A DNA stretch of 64,000 nt. Origin: Nonomuraea sp. SYSU D8015 (GTDB lineage Bacteria; Actinomycetota; Actinomycetes; Streptosporangiales; Streptosporangiaceae). Below are positions 58,000 to 64,000 of the stretch, in pieces (the stretch's first letter is position 1; the number at the start of each line of letters is the position of its first letter). The stretch lies in NCBI RefSeq assembly GCF_008065375.1, contig NZ_VJYI01000003.1, forward strand, positions 248,001 through 312,000, given 5' to 3'. A program made the translations under genes and the position numbers. The notes under the pieces are model-generated. The model worked only from the letters and a program-made list of their open reading frames with translations. It was not told the origin of the DNA and ran no database searches.

Positions 58000-58657
58000 T
58001 CTCATTGACCTGGGCGTTTAGCAGCTGTCGACGCCGTTTTAAAGCACTTTAGTGGAATCGGACTCTACGGACTCCCATATGGCCGGGTTGAGTGAAGGCA
58101 GTGCATCCCGTCGGATCGCTGGGAGGGATTAGCGCCCCGACAGAACCAGCACCAGCCTGGCCACGCTCACCCGCGTAGCCGGGCTGCCCCACCAACCCGA
58201 GCCGGACGATCAGCTCACGCTCGACCTGCAACCCGATACCCAAGGGGGCACCTGATGGTAGCGCTGTGCGATCATGCCCGCGTCGGCGTAGTCCCCCGAC
58301 GCCGCGGATACGTACTGGCTGCTCGATCGAGGCAAGCCGCCGCTCGGGTGGGCATTCGGCGACCTTCGACCCCTGCTTCGTCGGCTCTGGCCGTCGTCGG
58401 TGCGCCCGCGTCCTCGCCGACGCGCAGGACTCCCGTCTGCGCCGCCTGCTCGAGTGGGCCGACGCGGTCTCGAGCGGCGGCTCGGGCAGCGGCCAGGCGG
58501 CGGCTCCGGCCGCGACGAGGCCGGACGTCCCATGGCGGCCCACGCTGTCCTCCACCACATGACGGCGCCTGAACCGCGGCGCGGCGGCAGCCGTACCTCC
58601 TGACGACTTGCGTTCAGGTCTCAGGAGGACCCCGGCGTCTTTCCAGATGGGCGGGCG
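58000..58657. other. Gene-poor region between the siderophore operon and the kinase
   Basis: This is about 660 bases without a supported gene. The left 60 bases are the CRISPR-leader-like AT-rich stretch. From 58133 to 58255 a frame encodes TSLATLTRVAGLPHQPEPDD and ends in QGGT-stop; it looks like the 3' tail of a lost gene of unknown family. From about 58290 to 58600 there are only weak, GC-biased frames. It seems to be an insertion or deletion scar. Confidence 0.4.
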
Positions 58658-61318
58658 ATGGCACAGGGCACCAAGCACGGCGACGCGGTGGACACGAGAA
58701 CGAGCGGCGATCCTCCGCAGATCGCCGGCCATCGCGTCATCCGCCGGCTCGGCGCGGGCGGGATGGGCGTCGTTTACCTGGCGCAGAACCGTTCGCGCAG
58801 ACTGGTGGCGATCAAGGTCATTCACCGGCACCTCGCCGGCGATCCGGAGTTCCGGCGGCGGTTCCGGCGGGAGGTCGCGACCGCGCGGCGGGTCGCCCGG
58901 TTCTCCACGGCTCCGGTTCTCGACGCGGATCTCGACGGGGACACGGCGTACGTCATCACCGAGTACGTGCCGGGGCCGACGTTGTACCGCGCGGTCAAGG
59001 AGTGGGGGCCGATGTCGGGCTCGGAGCTCGACGGGCTCGCCATGAGCACGGCGGTCGCGCTGGGGGCGATCCACGCGGCTGGGGTCGTCCACCGGGACCT
59101 CAAGCCGTCGAACGTGCTGCTGTCGCCCGTGGGGCCGAAGGTCATCGACTTCGGGCTGGCCTTCGCGGCCGACTCCACCACGCTGTCGGTCACCCGGATG
59201 GGCACGCCCGCGTACATGTCTCCGGAGCAGGTGCGGGGCCTGCCGCTGTCGCCGGCCTCGGACGTCTTCGCGTGGGGCGGCGTCATGGTCTTCGCCGCCA
59301 GCGGGCGGCCGCCGTTCGGGTCGGGACAGGGGCACGACGTGCTGTACCGGGTGATCCACGACGATCCGGTGGTCCCCGCGCTGGACGGCGTGCTCGGTGA
59401 GCTGGTGTGGCGGGCGCTGAGCAAGGACCCGGCGGCGCGGCCGACGGCCGCGGAGCTCGTGGACGCCCTGTCCGGGGGCATCACGACAAGACTGCCGCCG
59501 CTCGTCGTCCCGCCCGGGCCCGGCGCTCGGCCCGGGAGCGCTTCTGGCGACACCCCTTTGACCCTTCCGGGGAACGCCGATCGGGAGGCGACCTACGCCC
59601 CGCTCCGGAGCGTCCGGCACGACGCGGCCTACGCCCCTCCCCGGAGCGCCTCACACGAGGCGCACCGAAGCGCTCCTCAGGACACGACCGGCTTGACCCC
59701 CTGGGCCGCCGAGGAGAACGGGACCGGCTCCCTCCCTTGGAGCGCGGCAGGAGACCCGCCGGGCGCGCTTCTCTGGGACGCCGCAGGAGACGAACCCGCC
59801 TCCCGCCCCTGGGACGGCGCAGGAGACGCACCCCGCTCCCGTCCCTGGGAGGCCGCAGGAGACGCGCCCGGTGTCCTGCGTTGGAGCGCTCCTGGAGACG
59901 TGCCCGCGATCAGCCCCGACCCGGCCAGGGGTCCTGTGCGGCGCGGGCCCGCGACGGCGCCGGCCCTCGCCGGGGCTCCCGCTCGAGGCGCGTCCCGCCG
60001 CGGCTTCCCGGGCGCCGATCCCAGGCAGGCGCAGCCGATCGCCCCCGAGCCGAGCACCGGGACGGGCAGGCGGCGCAGACGCCGTCGCCCCGCGTACGGG
60101 CGCCGGGTGCTGGGCGGCGCGGCGCTCGCCCTCGTGGCGGTGGCCACGGTCCTCGTCTCCCAAGCCGTCACCGACGGCGGCCCCCTGGTCCCCGGCCTGT
60201 CCGAGCGGCCCTCCGGGATCTCCGCCCTCACGGAGAAGGCCGGCGCGCGGTGGCGGGAGCTCCCCGGCCAGAACCCGCTCCGCGCCGGCGACGACGTGCG
60301 CTTCTACGTGCAGCCCGACACCGAGGCGGCACAGCAGGCACGGACCTGGTCGGTGCAGGGCAGGACGGCCGACGCCGCCCTCATGCGGGCCCTGTCGGAG
60401 GTCCCGGCGGCCATCTGGCTGGCCGGCGGCGAGCCCGCCGACGTCTCCCGCACGGTACGCGAGGCGGTCACCCGGGCGGCCCGGCAACGGACGGTCCCGG
60501 TGTTCGTCACCAACAACATCCCGGCCCGTGACTGCTGGAACGGCGGCGCCCCGAACGCCGAGGCGTACCGGGCGTGGATCGACGCGGTGGCCGAGGGCAT
60601 CGGGAACCGGTCAGCGGTCGTCGCCCTGGAGCCCAGCGGCCTGGCCCGGATGCCGGGCAGCCCGGAGTGCCCGCAGGGCGGGCAGGCGGCCGCCACCCAG
60701 CGCTACAGCGATCTGTCCTACGCCGTGGAGGCCCTCACGGGGCTCGGGAGCACCGCCGTCTATCTCGACGGCGGGCTGGCGGGGTGGCCGGGATTCACGC
60801 AGATGGCCGACCGGCTGGTCAACGCGGGGGCGGTCCGCGCCGACGGCTTCTACGTCAACGTCGTCGGCTACCGCACCACCGAGCAGTCGCTCACGTACGC
60901 CTCCCAGCTGTCCAAGTGCGTCTACCTCAGAGCAGCCGCGCGGACGGCCTCGTGCGCCGCCGGGAACCTCGCCGCCGTGCCGGACGACGCGCCAGGCCTG
61001 CCGCACTTCGTCGTCGACACGAGCCGGAACGGGACGGGCGAGTGGCAACCGCCGGCCGGGCGGTTCCCGGCGCCGGACGAGTGGTGTAATCCTCCCGGCA
61101 GGGGCGCGGGGGCGCGGCCGACCACCGACACCCGGAACTCGCTGGCCGACGCGTTGTTGTGGCTCAACAGCCCGGGGTTCTCCAACGGTCAATGCACCCG
61201 GGGCACGTCGGGACCGGCGGATCCGGCGTACGGCATCGTCACTCCGGCCGCCGGCCAGTGGTGGCCCGACCAGGCTCTGGAGCGGGCGCGGAACGCGGTG
61301 CCGCCGCTGACCCCGTAA
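58658..61318 (+). CDS. Transmembrane Ser/Thr kinase with an outer GH6 (cellulase-fold) domain
   Basis: This 886-residue fusion has an N-terminal Hanks-type kinase: GAGGMG 32-37, Lys53 in VAIKVI, HRDLKP 145-150 (Asp147), DFG 164-166 and SPEQ. A proline/glycine-rich linker (about 280-480) follows with five 12-residue repeats, then one membrane helix (about 481-503) and a glycoside hydrolase family 6 domain. GH6 marks include IPARDCWNGG (Asp625), YLDGGLAGW, VVDTSRNGTGEW (Asp787), EWCNPPGRG and LWLNSPGF. The motif that should read EPD has Ser660 (EPSGL), so the catalytic acid is gone. The outer domain is probably a glycan-binding sensor that drives the kinase. The family parts are clear; the signal is inferred. 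Confidence 0.9.
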   Translation: MAQGTKHGDAVDTRTSGDPPQIAGHRVIRRLGAGGMGVVYLAQNRSRRLVAIKVIHRHLAGDPEFRRRFRREVATARRVARFSTAPVLDADLDGDTAYVITEYVPGPTLYRAVKEWGPMSGSELDGLAMSTAVALGAIHAAGVVHRDLKPSNVLLSPVGPKVIDFGLAFAADSTTLSVTRMGTPAYMSPEQVRGLPLSPASDVFAWGGVMVFAASGRPPFGSGQGHDVLYRVIHDDPVVPALDGVLGELVWRALSKDPAARPTAAELVDALSGGITTRLPPLVVPPGPGARPGSASGDTPLTLPGNADREATYAPLRSVRHDAAYAPPRSASHEAHRSAPQDTTGLTPWAAEENGTGSLPWSAAGDPPGALLWDAAGDEPASRPWDGAGDAPRSRPWEAAGDAPGVLRWSAPGDVPAISPDPARGPVRRGPATAPALAGAPARGASRRGFPGADPRQAQPIAPEPSTGTGRRRRRRRPAYGRRVLGGAALALVAVATVLVSQAVTDGGPLVPGLSERPSGISALTEKAGARWRELPGQNPLRAGDDVRFYVQPDTEAAQQARTWSVQGRTADAALMRALSEVPAAIWLAGGEPADVSRTVREAVTRAARQRTVPVFVTNNIPARDCWNGGAPNAEAYRAWIDAVAEGIGNRSAVVALEPSGLARMPGSPECPQGGQAAATQRYSDLSYAVEALTGLGSTAVYLDGGLAGWPGFTQMADRLVNAGAVRADGFYVNVVGYRTTEQSLTYASQLSKCVYLRAAARTASCAAGNLAAVPDDAPGLPHFVVDTSRNGTGEWQPPAGRFPAPDEWCNPPGRGAGARPTTDTRNSLADALLWLNSPGFSNGQCTRGTSGPADPAYGIVTPAAGQWWPDQALERARNAVPPLTP
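59735..59914 (+). repeat. Five tandem 36-base repeats in the kinase linker
   Basis: Five in-frame units each encode 12 residues of the type PW(S/D/E)(A/G)(A/P)GD.P..., for instance PWSAAGDPPGAL, LWDAAGDEPASR, PWDGAGDAPRSR and PWEAAGDAPGVL. They lie in the juxtamembrane linker between kinase and membrane helix. The units differ slightly, so it is an old but still regular duplication. Copy number may vary among strains and change linker length. Confidence 0.85.
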
Positions 61319-61321
61319 CGT

Positions 61322-61939
61322 TCACGCGTACTTGCCCACAAGGGGGACGAACTGGGCGGGCGTCAGCGCCCGCCGCCGTTCCAGGCGTCCTCGCCGCTTG
61401 GCGTACAGCGTGACGACGTCGGCCACGACCGACGCGATGGGGATGACGAGCCGGCCGCCCTCCGCGAGCTGCTCGGCCAGCGGCGCGGGGACCGTGGCGG
61501 CCGCCGCGGACACGATGACCGCGTCGAAGGGGGCGTGCTCGGGCAGGCCGGCGGTGCCGTCGCCGACCACGACCTCGACGTTGGCCACGCCCATGGCCGC
61601 CAGGTTGGCCCGTGCGTGCTCGGCCAGGTCGGCGTAGCGCTCCACCGAATACACGCGGTCGGCCAGGTGCGCCAGCAGGGCGGTCTGGTAGCCGTACCCG
61701 GTGCCGACCTCCAGGACGACGTCCGTTTCCGTCAGGAGGAGTGCCTCGATCATCTGGGCGACCAGGGACGGCTGCGAGGTGGGCTGCCCGTGGCCGATGG
61801 GGATCGGCTCGTCCCGCTCGGCGCGCGCGACCGAGCGCGGCGGCACGAACCGGTCGCGCGGTGTGGCGGCGATGGCGGCCAGCAGGCGCGGGTCGGTCAC
61901 CCCCATCCGCCGGGCGGCCTCCACCAGCGTCTTCGCCAT
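61322..61939 (-). CDS. pcm: Protein-L-isoaspartate O-methyltransferase
   Basis: This 205-residue protein starts at ATG 61939 behind GGGGGAG. Family features: TPRDRFVPP, GHGQPTSQPSLVAQMIEAL, SAM site VLEVGTGYGYQTALLAHLA, and SVERYADLAEHAR. It repairs isoaspartyl residues by methylation in the cytosol. Its stop is three bases from the stop of the convergent kinase gene. The usual surE/pcm neighbourhood is not seen. Confidence 0.9.
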   Translation of the reverse strand: MAKTLVEAARRMGVTDPRLLAAIAATPRDRFVPPRSVARAERDEPIPIGHGQPTSQPSLVAQMIEALLLTETDVVLEVGTGYGYQTALLAHLADRVYSVERYADLAEHARANLAAMGVANVEVVVGDGTAGLPEHAPFDAVIVSAAAATVPAPLAEQLAEGGRLVIPIASVVADVVTLYAKRRGRLERRRALTPAQFVPLVGKYA

Positions 61940-61977
61940 GACCGACCACTCCCCCGGCGCCCGGAAACCACACCTCC

Positions 61978-62628
61978 TCATGAGCAGGCCGACTCCCACG
62001 CCAGGAACCGCGCCTCCTTGCCCGGTTTCCCCATGTGCCGCCCCATCGCAGGCCGGCGCCAAGGGAGCCGCCGGCCGCGCCCCTCTTCCCAAGAGGACCT
62101 CTGGCTCTCACCCTCGAACAGGCCGGTCACGGAGCCTTCGAGGAACAACTCGCAGATGGCGCGCGCCGGCAGCGGCGCGATGGACAGTACGGCCGGCCTG
62201 TCGGCGGGAAGCCTTCGGGCAGGGGCGGCGTGTTGGTGGTGACCAGCTGCGCCAGGCCGGCCTTCTCCAGCCGCTCGCCCGCGTCGCCGGAGAACACCTC
62301 GTGGGTGGCGGCCGCGATGACGTGGGTGGCGCCCCGGTCGGCGAGCGCCTCGGCGCGCGGTGTCCACGTGCCGGGTGACGTGCTCGGCCAGCAGCGGGAG
62401 CGCGTGCAGATGGTCCACCGGGCCGTCGGAGAACCCCTGCACCTGCGCCGTGTGGAGATCGACGACCATGAGCCGGTCGGCCCCCGGCGGCGGCGAACAG
62501 GTCGGCCATCCGCCGGGCCGAGATGGGCTCGCGGCCGCGGTGCTTTTTTTCCTGGCGGGCGTAGCCGGAGAACGGCGCCACGACGGTGATGCGCCGCGCC
62601 GAGGCGCGCTTGAGCGCGGAAACGCACC
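61978..62628 (-). pseudogene. prs: Ribose-phosphate pyrophosphokinase (PRPP synthetase) pseudogene
   Basis: Fragments read in order on the minus strand: ALKRASARRITVV, YARQEKKHRGREPISARRMA, then (after a frameshift near 62487) MVVDLHTAQVQGFSDGPVDH, then a jump to ADRGATHVIAAATHEVFSGD and VLSIAPLPARAICE...GSVTGLF. The first 80 or so residues and a central block that includes the PRPP-binding loop are missing. At least two frames are involved. It is clearly a relic of a duplicate prs gene; a working copy must exist elsewhere. Confidence 0.85.
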
Positions 62629-62629
62629 G

Positions 62630-63817
62630 CTACCGGCCCATCGCGGGCTGCCGGCGTTCCTCGACGTACGACTTCAGCCGCATCAGGTCGTCCCTGAGCC
62701 TGGTCGCCGGGTCCGCGCCCAGCAGCCGCGCGACGGCGTGACCGGCGGCCCCCATGACCGGGTTGTAGGTCAGCTCCACCTGCACCCGCGTCCGACCGCC
62801 CTCCTCGGGCGCCAGCCGCACCGCGCCCGTGTGCGCGATCAACTGGCCCTCGGTGGACTTCCACGTGATGTGCTTGCCCTCCTCGCGGCTGGTCTCGACG
62901 GCGTCGAACCTGATGGGCCGGCCCGCGGGGCCGCTGATCTCCCAGTGGGAACGGACGCCGTCGGCGGATCGCCGGACCTCCCGGACATCGGGCATGAACG
63001 TCGCGAAGACGGAGTAGTCGCTCACCAGCGGCCAGATCTCCTCCGGAGGCGCGGCGATCGAGACGGCGCGGTTGACGTCGACGGCCCGACGGCCGGCGTT
63101 GATGCCCGTCAGCCGGCGCAGGGGGAGGTTCGTGGCGGCGCGGGCGCCCAGCGCGGTCGCGGCGCAGCGTACGCTCCAGGCGACCGGACGGGGGAACCGG
63201 CGGGAGAGCCCCCACATCACGGCGGCCGCCGTGCCGGCGAGGAACCTCGCCGAGGGCGCCCAGTGCTGCTGGAGCAGCTCGGGCACGGGTGGCCGGATCC
63301 GGCCCCCGCCCTGGAGCTGCGGCACCTGCGACGGGTCGCGGTGCACCCTCCACTGCGCGTCGACGGCCTTCACGCCGGGAATGCGGCGGACCGCCCGCGC
63401 CGCCCTCCGCTCCTCGCCCCTGAGCACGTCGCCCTCCAGGCGCGCCACGCGGTCCTGGACGCTCACATGGACGGCGTGCGGATGGGTCAGATAGCGGCCG
63501 AGCTCCGCTCGTACGCGCTCGTGCAGGATCCGGTCGTCAGCCGAGCGGCCGGTCAGCCGGAAGCGGGTGCCCGCGGCGAGGCCGCGCGAGCGGTTGCCCA
63601 GATCGCGGCTCACGCGGCCGAGACCGTACGACAGCTCGTGAACGGCGTGCGAGGCCTGGTCGCGCATCTTGGCCCGGCGGCTTCGGCCGCGGTCGGGATC
63701 GAACAGATACTCCATGGTGGCGCCGGCGGCGGCGCTCGCGCCGAGCATGGCCGCGGTCTTCGCCCACGGGCGTCCTGGTTCTCCGGCCACTGCCGAATCG
63801 AGATCACGAGTACGCAC
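62630..63817 (-). CDS. BON-domain and SRPBCC-domain protein
   Basis: This 395-residue protein starts at GTG 63817. A short N-terminal hydrophobic stretch (AAMLGASAAAGATMEYLF, then DPDRGRSRRAKMRDQ) is followed by a BON domain (about residues 90-160: HAVHVSVQDRVARLEGDVLR). Weakly hydrophobic residues at about 190-225 and a C-terminal SRPBCC (polyketide cyclase-like) domain follow (VNRAVSIAAPPEEIWPLVSD). This pattern is common among actinobacterial stress proteins whose role is unknown; the SRPBCC fold may bind a lipid or polyketide. Confidence 0.85.
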   Translation of the reverse strand: MRTRDLDSAVAGEPGRPWAKTAAMLGASAAAGATMEYLFDPDRGRSRRAKMRDQASHAVHELSYGLGRVSRDLGNRSRGLAAGTRFRLTGRSADDRILHERVRAELGRYLTHPHAVHVSVQDRVARLEGDVLRGEERRAARAVRRIPGVKAVDAQWRVHRDPSQVPQLQGGGRIRPPVPELLQQHWAPSARFLAGTAAAVMWGLSRRFPRPVAWSVRCAATALGARAATNLPLRRLTGINAGRRAVDVNRAVSIAAPPEEIWPLVSDYSVFATFMPDVREVRRSADGVRSHWEISGPAGRPIRFDAVETSREEGKHITWKSTEGQLIAHTGAVRLAPEEGGRTRVQVELTYNPVMGAAGHAVARLLGADPATRLRDDLMRLKSYVEERRQPAMGR

Positions 63818-63953
63818 GATCTTCCCCCTCTTCCTCCCGTACGAGCGCGGCTACCCCGACCCGTGGACGGCTAACTGGCAGCTCACGGGGTTTGGCCGCG
63901 GCCCCGCCCGGGTAGCCGGGTGGCTCGCCACGAGGCGTCGAGGGGCGAGCACC

Positions 63954-64000
63954 GTGAACCTGGCCGAGAAGCTGATCAGCTCGCACCTGGCCGAGGGGGA
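63954..64000 (+). CDS. Aconitate hydratase, N-terminal fragment (runs out of window)
   Basis: GTG 63954, with AGGGGCGAG before it, begins a frame VNLAEKLISSHLAEG that runs to the end of the window. The N-terminus is that of the aconitase group found in many actinobacteria (NLAEKLI..H). Only 15 codons are present, so the family is a good guess but the rest cannot be checked. Confidence 0.6.
   Translation, partial: MNLAEKLISSHLAEG

Noticed and set aside
57938..58120. A full CRISPR array after the siderophore operon
   Set aside because: Only one repeat is present. At the expected next position (about 61 bases away on either side) there is no repeat, so only a stub is reported.

Overview
The window is high-GC actinobacterial DNA. 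GTG starts are common, genes sit in tight operons with 4-base stop/start overlaps, and there is a DmdR/IdeR-type iron box and a c-di-AMP riboswitch in front of a secreted cell-wall hydrolase. The gene families fit a soil actinomycete of the Streptosporangiales type (Nonomuraea, Streptosporangium and relatives). That placement is an inference; no rRNA or tRNA gene was seen.

Left part (1-14.4 kb): the end of a TetR gene, a secreted trypsin-like protease, and a scrapyard at 1.4-4.1 kb holding the tail of a peptide-ABC-transporter ATPase gene and a decayed IS607-type element (broken serine recombinase and TnpB genes). Then follow a dienelactone hydrolase, a frameshifted membrane protein, an AhpD-like protein, a TetR/thioesterase operon, a secreted TAP-like peptidase and two complete two-component systems.

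Middle part (14.4-33 kb): an AAA ATPase, a GH51 arabinofuranosidase, an acyl-CoA-dehydrogenase-like oxidoreductase, a metal-responsive ArsR/CDF efflux pair with a leaderless promoter, the riboswitch-controlled CHAP hydrolase, MerR and two methyltransferases, an MBL-rhodanese protein, an NlpC/P60 hydrolase, a TetR/P450 divergon and an ArsR/quinone-oxidoreductase divergon.

Catabolic part (32.2-46 kb): two aromatic-acid modules. The first (32.2-39 kb) encodes a resorcylate-type decarboxylase, a flavin hydroxylase, a transporter, a maleylacetate reductase, a hydroxyquinol 1,2-dioxygenase and an IclR regulator. Together these would take gamma-resorcylate through resorcinol and hydroxyquinol to 3-oxoadipate. 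The second (39-46 kb) encodes an IclR regulator, a fumarylacetoacetate-hydrolase-type enzyme, a salicylyl-CoA-type hydroxylase, an ADP-forming acyl-CoA synthetase and a salicylate-type AMP ligase. This is a salicylyl-CoA/gentisate route without a local ring-cleavage dioxygenase.

Siderophore part (46.1-57.9 kb): an iron box followed by eight genes, seven of them tightly coupled. They encode a type III PLP decarboxylase, a diaminobutyrate aminotransferase and decarboxylase (making 1,3-diaminopropane), two NIS synthetases, an N-hydroxylase, an MFS exporter and a glutamine-synthetase-like ligase. The set resembles schizokinen/rhizobactin clusters, but it lacks their acetyltransferase and has two extra enzymes, so the product may be new.

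Right part (57.9-64 kb): a lone type I-E-like CRISPR repeat with a leader-like flank, then a transmembrane Ser/Thr kinase whose outer domain is a family 6 cellulase fold that has lost its catalytic acid (the most unusual protein here). A protein-isoaspartate methyltransferase, a wrecked PRPP synthetase pseudogene, a BON-SRPBCC protein and the start of an aconitase gene complete the window.
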